A DNA stretch of 64,000 nt, from contig CP075493.1 of assembly GCA_021613535.1 (NCBI GenBank), forward strand, positions 4,340,001-4,404,000. The letters run 5' to 3'. The notes beneath the pieces are model-generated. The model had not been told where the DNA came from. It made no database searches and was given only the letters and a program-made list of their open reading frames with translations. Shown in pieces: positions 22,320 to 33,500 of this stretch. Numbering within the stretch: position 1 is the first letter of the stretch; every line of letters starts with the position of its first letter. A program made the position numbers and the translations under genes. Origin of the DNA: Adineta vaga (taxonomy: Eukaryota > Rotifera).

Positions 22320-23369
22320 ATGGCTACTGCAAAGAATAGGAAAACATCGTGTGTAATCTGTCAAAAGGTAGCAGGGATATTCACTTGTCGTGGATGTGGG
22401 AATGATTTTTGCTATCGTCATGTTGCTGTACATCGGCAAGAATTGAGTAAAGAAATGGAAGACCTTACGAATAATCATAATCTACTACAACAAACAATTC
22501 ATGAGCAAAAGGTCGATCCTAACCGGCACCCTCTGATAGAAGAAATCAACGTATGGGAACAAGAATCAATCGAAAAAATACATCAAGCAGCTTCTGATGC
22601 ACGTCGACAAGTGATAACCGTTACCAATACAGATCATACCAAACTTTTAGAAGATCTACATTCTCTTGCAACAGTATTAAGTACAGCACGTAATGAAGAT
22701 GATTATGTTGAAACAGATTTGAAAGAATGGAAAGAAAAACTTGAAGAATTAAACACAATTTTTTCTGCAGATGAAATGATCCGTTTCAATCAAGATGATA
22801 CAGAAAACTCATTGATATCAAAGATTTTTTGCAATCATCCATCACATGATATCTTTTTTCAAACTACAGGTGACATGCAAATATCTGAGCAAGGAAAGGT
22901 GATAACACATGGCCCAACGAATCGTGCCGCTGCAGCACGTTGTAAAGGTGAATATTCATTAAAATAACAACAGTTTCGTTTTAAAATTCAATCTTCACCT
23001 AATGGTTTTTGTTGTGGAATTATTTCGAAGGACACGCCTGTCGATTCTATTTTCTATCCATCTCAAAATGCTACTATGCAGCAGAACATTCACTTTCAAT
23101 ATTTTGGTCCAAACGTGTATCCTAATGTTGTGTTACAGCCGGAAATCAATAACAAGGTTCTTGTTTGTTCTGGTTGGCGGCAACTTTGTTTTTGTTCACT
23201 TCATACATATGAGATTTTGGTTGATTACAATCGTAGAACAATATGCATAACAGATGAACAAATGCATAAGCAATTAGATCTTGTGATTGATCCACAGATT
23301 TGTCCAGCTCCTTGGCAATTCTTCGTTGCACTTGCAAATCCTGGTTCTTGTGTCCGTCTATGTGAATGA
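22320..23369 (+). pseudogene. B-box zinc-finger protein, copy 2, with an in-frame stop
   Basis: The start MATAKNRKTSCVICQKVAG leads into an intact B-box (CRGCGNDFCYRHVAVHRQEL), a coiled coil and the beginning of the SPRY-like domain (RCKGEYS). A TAA at 22965-22967 then interrupts. The same reading frame continues without shift to 23369 (FRFKIQSSPNGFCCGIISKD ... PAPWQFFVALANPGS), matching copy 1 throughout. So a single nonsense codon separates two coding halves. Either the product is a 215-residue B-box/coiled-coil protein, or the stop is read through, or the gene has just died. No intron boundaries surround the stop. Confidence 0.65.
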
Positions 23370-23475
23370 AATTTGTTTCCTATAAACTAGTCCTCTTGCA
23401 TGTTCGTACTTAGATTTAGTATTGTATCTTTCATTTGACAAATAAACGTCGGAAAAGTCAAAATTCCTTATTCTA

Positions 23476-24996
23476 TTACTTTTTCACAATTTGACATGAA
23501 ACTAATTGCTTGGAAATATAGTCAAGAAGTCGTTTTGATTCCATTACAGATTCTGTCCAACTAGTCGTATATTCTTGTTCATCTTCATGAGTAAATTTGA
23601 TACCATTTTGTATAGCAATTAAATATCGAAATGATTCATTCTCAAAAAAGAATGTATTGCTTCGATCAAATTTGATGTTATTCAATGAATATGATATGAA
23701 CATATTTCGTATTGAGGATGCCGTCTTGCCTGGACTATAGAATGTCGTTAAAGCATTAGTAAAACAAAAAATCACATTCCGATAAGCTTGTGTACCTAAA
23801 CGCTTTAGTAATTGAACAAAACAGGATTGTAAATCATTCAATAATCGTGATTCATCTGGTTGAAGAAGAAGACAAATGGCATCTAAATGTGTTAGATTAT
23901 TAACATAATCTAAAATATGTTTTGTATTAGCAGAATTCGTTGAATGAACACTTCCACTATCTTGAAAACTAGGTGTATCGATTAGACATAATTTTTTTCC
24001 ATTATTTCGTTGAAGATCAAATATATAGGTTTGGCAACCTGGACGCTTCGGAGACTTGATATCACCGAGTTGAACTGTACGTGTTTCAAAATAGTTGTTC
24101 GATGTGACAGCAAACGAGAGAGGTTTCAAGACAACAGATTTCTTCGATAGAGCTTCATCAAATGTTTGATATTTGATATAATTAACAAAAGCATTGATAA
24201 ATGTTGATTTGCCAACACCTTCATGAGCGAGTAAAAGAATGTTGAGATTTGGATTAACTGGTGGTGAACTTGAAAATGCTTGGAAAAGAGGAAATGGAGG
24301 TTCTGTTTCTTCTATCTCAATAATACGCAGTCCATTTCCAGCATTGCATGATGTACGAACTTTAAATTGTCGAGCAGGATAAAGTAAGACTTCTTGTTCT
24401 GATTGAAAATGTGAATGTCTACTAATATCTATTGCACTGCGACATAAAATATTAAAAATTGTTCGTTCTCCATCTTGACCCACATGACTTTCGAGAACTT
24501 TCATCGACATTGTACAGGATGAAAATGACCACCAAATAAATTCTTTTCCTTTGTGATAATTTTGACTCAAATCTAGTTTTATTCCACGATAGATAACTCG
24601 TGGTGAACTAATTGGAAGTTTTGAAAGAGCATGTATGACAAGATGTAGATATGAAAACCAAGGTATTAATTTTCGTCGATCTTCAGAACGTAGATTTGCG
24701 TTCAGAATATGATAGAATGAACTTTCTTGAGGTGTCCACTCTAATGTATAAAGCATAATCGATGCTGATTCATCCGATGAGAGACCATCTTTTGGATGAG
24801 TACAGTTAGGTTCTATAGTCCAAAGCATTTGATCAATTTGTGGTACAAGAGATTTTAGTGGTACTATAGCTTCTTTTAGCGAAACTGAAGGTGTTTTTTC
24901 GAATCCTTGTATTGGTGGTAATCGTCTTTCAGATGCATTTGGGACATCGGAGAAACGAGATTCACTTTCATGTATAGTACCATAGCCAGAACTCAT
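23476..24996 (-). CDS. Arginine-type ADP-ribosyltransferase fused to a P-loop GTPase
   Basis: Intronless, 506 residues. Residues about 75-230 carry the R-S-E features of arginine-type mono-ADP-ribosyltransferases: VIYRG (Arg137), FIWWSFSSCT (about 153-162) and EQEVLLYP (Glu200/Glu202). Residues about 250-500 form a GTPase: P-loop AHEGVGKST (257-265), DTPSFQDSG (about 345) as the G3 motif, and FCFTNA in place of a G4 NKxD. The latter domain resembles AIG1/septin-like GTPases. The enzyme would transfer ADP-ribose from NAD to a target; the GTPase could select or gate the target. Both domains look catalytically complete apart from the weak G4. There is no signal peptide, so it should act in the cytosol. 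The fusion is the notable point. Confidence 0.8.
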   Translation of the reverse strand: MSSGYGTIHESESRFSDVPNASERRLPPIQGFEKTPSVSLKEAIVPLKSLVPQIDQMLWTIEPNCTHPKDGLSSDESASIMLYTLEWTPQESSFYHILNANLRSEDRRKLIPWFSYLHLVIHALSKLPISSPRVIYRGIKLDLSQNYHKGKEFIWWSFSSCTMSMKVLESHVGQDGERTIFNILCRSAIDISRHSHFQSEQEVLLYPARQFKVRTSCNAGNGLRIIEIEETEPPFPLFQAFSSSPPVNPNLNILLLAHEGVGKSTFINAFVNYIKYQTFDEALSKKSVVLKPLSFAVTSNNYFETRTVQLGDIKSPKRPGCQTYIFDLQRNNGKKLCLIDTPSFQDSGSVHSTNSANTKHILDYVNNLTHLDAICLLLQPDESRLLNDLQSCFVQLLKRLGTQAYRNVIFCFTNALTTFYSPGKTASSIRNMFISYSLNNIKFDRSNTFFFENESFRYLIAIQNGIKFTHEDEQEYTTSWTESVMESKRLLDYISKQLVSCQIVKK

Positions 24997-25645
24997 TCAG
25001 GCTGGATTCAATTAATTTTTTCGAATGTTAACTTAACGACAAAAAAACTTGCTATCGTCTTCTGCAACTATTCAAAAGTAAAACAACAAAATGATGTTTT
25101 TTCTTTCTTTTCTTCCTTGCAACATACGATTGAGAAGGACACGTGTTTGTCTTAAGAATACCATTAAAACTCACGATAACTATCAAGAAATTTTCATCAC
25201 CTATGACTGCACTATAAAGCATTATTATGCAAAGAAAACTAATTCGTCATAATCTTCGATAAAATCAAATCTATTTATTTAGAACTATAAATGATGTTAG
25301 TTGTTTTCTTTTGTTTCAATAATATAACATTTTGTACAGTCATCCTTCGATATATATTTTTTTCAAATATATGTCATTATGTGCACGAGCTTTCTTCGCT
25401 TTTCTCGTTACTATTTTGTTGATCAATTAATAGTCCGTGATTACGGTTCTTCTTTAAAATTACGTGAAACGACTATCACTTGAATAGGAAAAGACGTAAT
25501 AGTTAATAACAATTCAAAAATGTTCAAGAATTTTTTTATATGTCGCTGATTTTTAGACATGATTCGATATAGATTTACCAATGCTTTTTTATTATTTAAA
25601 TCGTCAAGTTTAACTTCGACAGAAAATCGAGATCATATAAAAAAA
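24997..25645. other. Intergenic region
   Basis: 649 bases, AT-rich. No gene or repeat recognised. Confidence 0.5.
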
Positions 25646-26091
25646 TCATGTCGTTTTATGAATATTTAAAACATTAATATTCACTATACTATCAGCATCA
25701 TCTTCATCTGGTACAGTCACACGGTAATCATTCATATACCGATCACCATTCGAACAAGTTATGTGTGCCGAAAGTGCCAGAAAATTTGATGGTACAGTAG
25801 TGACCGATGGAAATGTCAAACGATATGAGATAGGAAATGATGCAACATTGGGATATTGAACACTCGCTAGAACAGGAGCTGCACCATCAGCTATACCTAC
25901 ATTACTTAATTGAATGAGAAGTTGACAATCCTTCGGCAAAGAAGTAGTTCTTGTTGAATTGCCATTCAATAACACACGTCCGGAGATAGTTCTACCAACT
26001 TTAAAGAACCGAAATGTTCATTAGAATCATTGAGAGGCGATGACTTACCAACAAGATGTGTTAGACAAACGAAAAGAAGTAGACGAAACAT
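25646..26091 (-). CDS. Secreted YscW/YbaY-like (pilotin-type) domain protein
   Basis: Two exons, 26091-26049 and 25998-25646, total 396 bases and 131 residues. Exon 1 is a signal peptide (MFRLLLFVCLTHLV). The mature part matches the YscW/YbaY pattern: GRTISGRVLLNG, then LPKDCQLLIQLSNVGIADGA and PVLASVQYPN, then FPISYRLTFP, and an HITCSNGDRYMNDY segment. In bacteria this domain occurs in outer-membrane lipoproteins and type III secretion pilotins. There is no lipobox here and the protein is probably secreted. The intron and eukaryotic signal peptide show it is a nuclear gene; the domain suggests horizontal origin. Its role is unknown. Confidence 0.7.
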
Positions 26092-26534
26092 TCCAATACG
26101 AAAATGAATTCAACTTTAACTGATTTTTTACACGAACAGAAAAGTAAGTGTTGGTTGCCGTTTTAAATACGATGACAATCAATGAGTAAATAAATTTCAC
26201 GACAAAATGCAAATAAGCATTAAATATTTTTATTTGCGTATATACAGAGACCACTCTCAACGATGAATAAAGTAAATAATTAGTATATTTACGAATAAAA
26301 ATAGTCATACAAAAGACTCGTTTGCATATATCCATACAAAACAGCATTAGACCGTAAAATAGAAAGTAAGTGAGAATTTGAATTGAAAATATTCAATTTT
26401 CTGGTCAATGCACATCAAATAAAACATTATCATCTTGAAAATTTCATCACAGGTTTTATCCATATACCAAAGAAATGATTTTCAAGTATAAAAAGAAATA
26501 CAGACATATTCTTTTTAATGAAAGATAAAACCTA
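26092..26534. other. Intergenic region
   Basis: 443 bases, AT-rich. Nothing recognised. Confidence 0.5.
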
Positions 26535-27479
26535 TTATTGAATAATGATATCTCTCTTTACAAGTGCTGTTATATAGAATGTAGTTGGTTGAACACGTCT
26601 TGTTGATCTTTGGAAAGAGAAGATTTGAATAAGATTTGTTCGAAGTTCAGGTAATGATAATACACAAACGAAAGGAAATAGAGGAATCATAAAATAACTA
26701 ATGGATGTAGTATAATGTCCGATATGAATACTTAATTTCGATGTTAACTTAAACTGAGCCATTGTGTACGCTAAAGTTGCAGGAATATAAAAAATGATAT
26801 AAAGAGATGCAATTGATAAAACTTGAATTGTCATCTTTCGATATTTTCGCCATTGAACTCGTTGATGTAGTCGATGTTTTCGATGTAAAACACGTAGTAA
26901 TAATGCACCACTGAATATGAGAATTGTGAATACTGATAACATTTGATGAACAATTGCTTCCCACATAGTATACAACTTTGTTTGATTTAAACATGATATA
27001 ACGCAAAGCATTGAATAATGATTGACGATATTTTGACAAGGTGGAGAAAATGTAATAATGAAATAGAAGACTAAACCATAGACAAGAATTACTAGAGGAG
27101 GGAGATAATGAATAAAGAAACGTTTCGTTTTTGTTGATAAATATTTCTCATGAAATATGAGAATATGTCGTTCAATTGTTGCCCAAGCGAAAAGCATCGT
27201 ATGAGTAATATAAAATCCCCAATCAAGAAATGCCCAAGTTTCACAGAAAAGTAATGATCTTTTCCATTGACCTTCATGTTGATAGTAATAAAGCATCCAT
27301 GGATAATTTGTTACTTCGGAAATGAAGCCAAGAAGTAAAATAAATCTGATGACATAATTATGAAGAGCATGGCGTAGAATTCGATCAAAAAACAGATGAT
27401 ACAATACAAATAATGAACAAACAATAGATAATATTAAAATGATTAGATATGATAAGAAGATAATATTAGGAGGTATCAT
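26535..27479 (-). CDS. 7TM receptor, tandem family copy A
   Basis: Intronless, 314 residues with seven hydrophobic segments. The family signature after helix 3 is ATIERHILIFHEKYLSTK, where ERH replaces the DRY motif. A conserved Cys begins CETWAF before helix 3 and pairs with FPPCQ in the second extracellular loop. The cytoplasmic loop before helix 6 has QWRKYRKMTIQ. Helix 7 ends FPFVCVLSLPELR instead of NPxxY. It is probably a rhodopsin-like chemosensory or peptide receptor of a rotifer-expanded group; the ligand is unknown. It is followed on the same strand by copies B and C, and a fourth relative sits at 58436. Confidence 0.8.
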   Translation of the reverse strand: MIPPNIIFLSYLIILILSIVCSLFVLYHLFFDRILRHALHNYVIRFILLLGFISEVTNYPWMLYYYQHEGQWKRSLLFCETWAFLDWGFYITHTMLFAWATIERHILIFHEKYLSTKTKRFFIHYLPPLVILVYGLVFYFIITFSPPCQNIVNHYSMLCVISCLNQTKLYTMWEAIVHQMLSVFTILIFSGALLLRVLHRKHRLHQRVQWRKYRKMTIQVLSIASLYIIFYIPATLAYTMAQFKLTSKLSIHIGHYTTSISYFMIPLFPFVCVLSLPELRTNLIQIFSFQRSTRRVQPTTFYITALVKRDIIIQ

Positions 27480-27622
27480 TGTTCGTTGATGGAAATATAG
27501 ATGGAAATGTGAAGCGAAAAAGAAAGAAAGAAAACAGAGTTAATTTGATGACGTGACAAATACTAAGACATGTTTCTCGTTAGCGATGTTTGAGAATTGA
27601 AAAACAAAAGAAAGAAAAGAAA

Positions 27623-28616
27623 TCATCGTTTGGAATTGTTCACAATTGTTCCCAATGGAATCATAAGAGGAACAACGCGTCTTTCATGTCGTCGTATTGG
27701 TAAGATCTTGATTAATTTACTTCGAAGTTCAGGTAATGATAAACCACAAACAAAAGGCAAAGTTGGTAAGAGAAGATAACTGAGGAATGCCAAATATTCT
27801 CGAATCACCGAATGTGGAATAAGGATAGGTGCATAGATCAGCAAGGAGCGCTATGACATATGGTAAAAAGAAGGTGATATATAGAGATGCAATGGATATT
27901 AATTGAATTGTCATCTTTCGATGTTTTCGCCATTGAAATGGTCGTCGCATTCGATGTTTTTGCCAAACAACACGTGCTAATAATGTGCTACTGAATAAGA
28001 GAATGATGAAAGTCGGCAATACTTGATGAACAATCGCTTCCCAGGCGGAAACTATTTGTGTGCCTGACACACATGTACTAGTGCATATCATAAGCTCAGG
28101 AATAATGAACTGTTGACAGGGTGGAAAAAAATAAACAATACTGTAGAAAATGAGACAATAACTGAGAAGGATGCCAGCAGGAAAATAATGGACAAGGATA
28201 CGTTTATTTCGTGTGGCTACCCAATTATCATAGAAAATAAGAATATGTCGTTCGATTGTTGCCCAAGCAAAAAGTATCGTTTGAGTAACATACAATCCCC
28301 AATCAAGAAATGCCCAAGTTTCACAAAAAATCAATGATCTTTCCCACTGACCTTGATATTGATAGTAATAAAGCATCCATGGATAATTTGTTATTTCACA
28401 AATAAGACCAATAACCATAATAAGAATGGTAATATGATTCATAAGTGTATGACGAAGAACTGAACTAAAAAGAAGATGATAAAGAACAAAGAATGAACAT
28501 ATAATCGATGGAATAAGAATGGATAAAAATAACCAAAATCTCGTTGTATAAGAGATTAACGGATAATAGCTACTTGTTAAACTAATGTTCTCGAAAGCAT
28601 AATTTTCATCCGACAT
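27623..28616 (-). pseudogene. 7TM receptor, tandem family copy B, frameshifted in helix 6-7 region
   Basis: From MSDENYAF to about 27,850 the frame encodes helices 1-6 with the family marks (CETWAFLDWGLYVTQT, ATIERHILIFYDNW, FPPCQ, QWRKHRKMTIQ). A single-base shift at about 27,830-27,850 then moves the natural ending (LPTLPFVCGLSLPELRSKL) into another frame that closes at 27623. The uninterrupted first frame runs to 27729 with an unrelated tail. So the copy is either recently dead, truncated but expressed, or contains a sequence error. Confidence 0.7.
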
Positions 28617-28881
28617 TTATGTGATAGTATGAAATATGTAGATATCTGTTATTCAAATACAACTAGTGTATAGAGATCAAGAATGAATTTTGCGATTTGT
28701 ATATGTTCTACAATATGAATAATTTTAAAGTAATAGGAACTTGAATACTGAATTAATTGTGTATATTATCTAAAAAACACGAACACAATTACATATTTTC
28801 AACATTTAAAGAAGTAAATGCATATAGTTTTAGTTTTTTTATGAAAACTACTCAAGCATATTTCAATGCATAATGTATCAT

Positions 28882-29829
28882 TTATTGAACATGAACTCGA
28901 TTATTTACAATGGGTCTTACGAATGCTAATCTTGGATGAATTGTTCGTGTCAACCATCGATATAAATATAGTAGATTTGTTATTCTTCTTCGAAGTGCAG
29001 GTAAAGAAAATAGAGAAACAAACGGAAAAAGCAAAACAAAAAGATAAGTGAAAAAATTTGCATATGGCAGCATACATCCGTAGACATCATATGCCCAACC
29101 AAGCAGATACAATATAGTAACTAATGCAAATGGAAATGAAAATATGAGGTAGAGAAATGAAATGGCCAACATTTGAATTGTCATTTTTCGATATCTTCGC
29201 CATTGAATTGGTCGACGTACACGATATCTATGGTAAAGAGTACGAAGTAATAGAATAATACTGGATAAAACAATGATAAAGACCGGTAACAATTGATGAA
29301 CAATAGTTTCCCACATGGACAATTCATAGTTATAGAGTGCACAGAAAAATACACAGATCATATCATAGTCGAAATAGAGATTGTCACATGGTGGAAAGAA
29401 ATCGATAATAACATAGAAGAGAAGACAATACAAGAGTAGTAAGACGGGAGGAAGATAATGAACAAACAAACGTTTGATTCTAGTTGATACCCAATGATCA
29501 TGAAAGATGAGAATATGTCTTTCTATAGTTACCCAAGCAAATAGAATTGTTTGTGTGACATATAGACCCCAATCGAGAAATCCCCACAATGTACAAAAAA
29601 AAGGTGATCTTTCCCAAATATCATCATAGTTGTAGAAATAAAGCATCCATGGATAAATAGTTAATTGAGAAATGAGACTAATGATTAGAAGAAGAATGAT
29701 GACATGATTACTGAGAGTATGTCGAAGAGTTCGATCGAACAAGAGATGATATAGAACAAATAAAGTACATAGAATCGATGGAACCAGAAGAATAAGATAG
29801 GACCAAAATCGAATAGTAATGGAGATCAT
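28882..29829 (-). CDS. 7TM receptor, tandem family copy C
   Basis: Intronless, 315 residues, seven hydrophobic helices. It has the same family marks as copies A and B: CTLWGFLDWGLYVTQT, VTIERHILIFHDHW, FPPCDN, QWRRYRKMTIQ and FPFVSLFSLPALR. The start MISITIRFWSYL aligns with copy D (MVSNTISFWIYI). Copies A-C lie head-to-tail within 3.3 kb, evidence for local duplication. Confidence 0.8.
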   Translation of the reverse strand: MISITIRFWSYLILLVPSILCTLFVLYHLLFDRTLRHTLSNHVIILLLIISLISQLTIYPWMLYFYNYDDIWERSPFFCTLWGFLDWGLYVTQTILFAWVTIERHILIFHDHWVSTRIKRLFVHYLPPVLLLLYCLLFYVIIDFFPPCDNLYFDYDMICVFFCALYNYELSMWETIVHQLLPVFIIVLSSIILLLRTLYHRYRVRRPIQWRRYRKMTIQMLAISFLYLIFSFPFALVTILYLLGWAYDVYGCMLPYANFFTYLFVLLFPFVSLFSLPALRRRITNLLYLYRWLTRTIHPRLAFVRPIVNNRVHVQ

Positions 29830-30559
29830 ATTTAGTTAGGAAGAGTAACAAGTGAATGTTGTCTTTTGTTTCATATTTCATAATATGAACAAGAAAGTAT
29901 CCTCAAGCATTTTTTCAAACAAGAGTTGATGAAAAGGAAATTTAATTATATGCGAGAAGTATACTTGTAAGAAATAGAATGTATATCTTTTTAATTAGTC
30001 TGAATGACCGTTATTTTTGGTAAGACGTATTATGAACAATGGTTGATTGAATTGAAATTCGAAACAGTTTTTCGAGTACAATCTTCCTGTACTGTGTTTA
30101 TCCATGAAATTAGGTTAATCGTAAGATTCAAATTTGTTTTTACATTTTTTGTTGCCTGGAAATTAGTTATGAATCAAGATACTTTGTGTAATTGAATTTA
30201 TACTGTCCTCGAAAAAAACTGATTCTCTTAGACTTAAAGAAGAAGGCAACAGAATAGTATGATTTCATTAGTGAATATTAGTCATAATCATGATTTTTTT
30301 GTGTAATCATAAAACGTTTAAGTGCTGGTATCATGTCCTTGTTATGTATATCTCAAAAAGCAAAGTCAATATTTGTTTTTTGTTCTAAGCGTTTATGTGT
30401 AACGATCTTAAGATTTACCTTTCTATTTATCGAAATAAATCTCAGTTTTCGTCTTTTCTTTTTCAAAAACTAGACGACAGATATAAATTACAGTGTAAAG
30501 CTACTTTGTTTTTTTCTTATTTCAATCATTGATAAAGTTCGTTCGTCCGTCAAAATTCT
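29830..30559. other. Intergenic region between divergent genes
   Basis: 730 bases, AT-rich, no gene or repeat recognised. Confidence 0.5.
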
Positions 30560-33500
30560 ATGTATATGTCAAGAATTGATTTATATTTATGGTTTTTATC
30601 TCCAATTCTTTTCATTGTAAGATATTCTTGTTCTTAACTATATATTGGAATGTTGATATGCTCTAGGTGTACAGTGCATCAATTACTATCAATCGTAAGT
30701 ATCAAACTTTTACTGGTCGTGAGGGTACTTTCTGAACTACAGAATAATTGAATTTTTTATTCTTAATTTAGCCAAAGATTCTTTGGCGACAAAAAACAAC
30801 TGTTCAAGCACAAATCTTTCTCAAGTGGTAATATTTGAGAATGAAACTTTTCTACATCATTGTCTTATTGAAAAAGTATTTTCAAATAATACTATTCATG
30901 GTATATGTGATTCTACTGGAGACACTACAGATCAAAATTGGATCCATTCAATCATGAAGAAAAACTTATCTCTTCGAACTCACACAAATACAAGCGACGT
31001 AGTTGAGGATACTTTTCTTTTGAAATTAATTCACAGATCCATGATTGATTCACAATACATTACATATGAATGTAATAGATTGAACTTATTTGATGATTGT
31101 CAATATATGTGTCTCAATTTCGAATCACTTTCGTTTTATCGAGTAATGTGGATATCATCTCCTATTTCAACGACAAACGAGACAAATAACAGTATTTTTG
31201 AAAAAACATATCCAATGAAAGATAAACGAATAGGTAAGAACGAAACGAAGTGTACTTCGAATGCATAAATATTATCATTTTAGAAGCTGATAGAGTAACA
31301 AATATGTATTTTATTGAGAGTTCAGCAGACAAGAAAATCGGATTTATTTATTTCACGCCACCTTTTAATAATTACACTTATATTCATCTGTTTTGCTATT
31401 CAGTCGACCACCAGTGTACCGACAGATATTCAACTTTACAGAATACGACAGGCAACTGTTCTGATTGTAATCATATTCAATTATATCCATTTATGCGTGG
31501 TATCAAGTATAATTGTCAAGCAACAACAATCAAAGAATACTCTGCTAATGTAACATCTGACATATTCGCTTTCAATACTATTAAGAGATCTCTATTCATC
31601 TTGTGCAACAAATATCTGTACATCGTATTTAGTTCTCGAGCCAGTTTTATACGATGGATCTATTACATTTAATATGAGCTCTATTTATCTAAACGTCATA
31701 TTACAAAGTGATTACTCCTCTGTCAAATTAGTTTGTAATACTGATTTCTGTTCACCATCGTCTACAGACTTTGGGCGTTGTTTAACAAGTTCAACATTCA
31801 CTGGTACTCTTGGATGTGATTATGATTGCTATTTTATAACAACGAAATCTAATTATATGGATCAATCTTCAACTAATTATAGATTAAGTTTTTGTAAGTA
31901 TGCTATTAGCTATTCAAGACGATCTTTAATCTTAATTCAATTGTAGTTCCTTGGAAACCAAATATTTTTCTAATGGAAAAAGGTTCTCGATGGATAACTA
32001 TTGCATGGTCACTTGACGAAAACACATATATACGATCATTTGAATTATTTGTCAACTCTACTTACCTTACAACGATCGGTTCATTAGAACGTTCTTATCG
32101 TTATGAAAATATTTTACCTAATAGAATGTATGTTTAATGACTTGGTGTCACTTTCTTTGTGCATAAGTCATTTTATTTTAGTTATACATTTCACATAAAA
32201 TTAAATTCAAATTATCCAATTGAATCAAGTCGAATTGATGTGAAAATATTAGAAGAAGGTAACTATCTTATTCAACAGCAGTCAATTTGAAATCCTCTCT
32301 ATTTATAAAGTACCTGAACGACCAACTCCTTATGAAATTGAAAGTAAAATTGTTCCTAAAGACGACGATATATTATCAACAAGCGAACAGTTTCTAATTG
32401 AAATTGATTTATCATTGTTCTCACATCAAAATGGATATGTATATAGCTATATGATTTACGTTCGTCGAGGTAAAATTTATATATTATTGCGAGAAAAATA
32501 TATTTCTTTCTATTATATCTTTAATAGATCAATTTAATTATAATTCAATACCTTATATAAATGGTACTTATGGTATTGCATGGGAAAATTCTTTTTATGA
32601 TTATTTAGCTACTATTATTCAGATAAATTCTCCAACGAAGCAATGTAAATATCAATAAAATAATACTATTGTTTTTTCATGTGTAGTTTTTCCATAGTTC
32701 GAAAAGCTCAAATGGTTTTAGGAAGTGAAAAAGAATGTTATTATACGTTTCCTTGTAATGGTAAATTGAAACCAAATACAAACTACAAGTAAAAGATCAA
32801 ACCCTACTGTTCTTTCGCTCTTTGACATTAAAATTTCATTTCAAGAATTCTTGTTGGTGGTTGCACAACGGCTGGCTGCACTTATGTATCATCGCGATCA
32901 TTTCGAACAAAGTCAAAATGTGAGTTATGGTTGTGATAGATTTTAATAATCTTTGTTTTTAGCTACAGCACAATCGTTCGCATGGGTTGCTGTATTTCCA
33001 TGTGTAGCAGTTCTCATCATTCTAGGTTTAATAATTTGGAAACGCAAGGCAATGATGAATTGTTGTTGTAGGAAAATAAACAGGTAATCCATAGCTGTAG
33101 AATATTGAATGATATATGTACTAATAATTTCTTTTAAAGAGATGATTCAAAACTGGTACATACGAATTCTTATGCGTAAGAGATTAAAATTGATTGATAT
33201 GAATAAATAAATTTCGAATAACTTTTTTTCTACGTAGTATAACACCAACAGCACCACCATTATATGTGTATACTTTTCCAGAAATGAAGTGAGTTTATTT
33301 GAATTCTAGTTTTGCACTCGAACATATATATTTTAGACCAAAACTATTAGTTCCGTATACGAATTTAACTGACGAAGATAAACGAAATCTTACTGATCAA
33401 TTCCAGGTTTAACTTTTCCTTAGTTTTACTTACAGAAACGAACGATTTCAATTTAGGAATTACAAAATCTTGCACCAAAATATGATTCGAAATCTGACAA

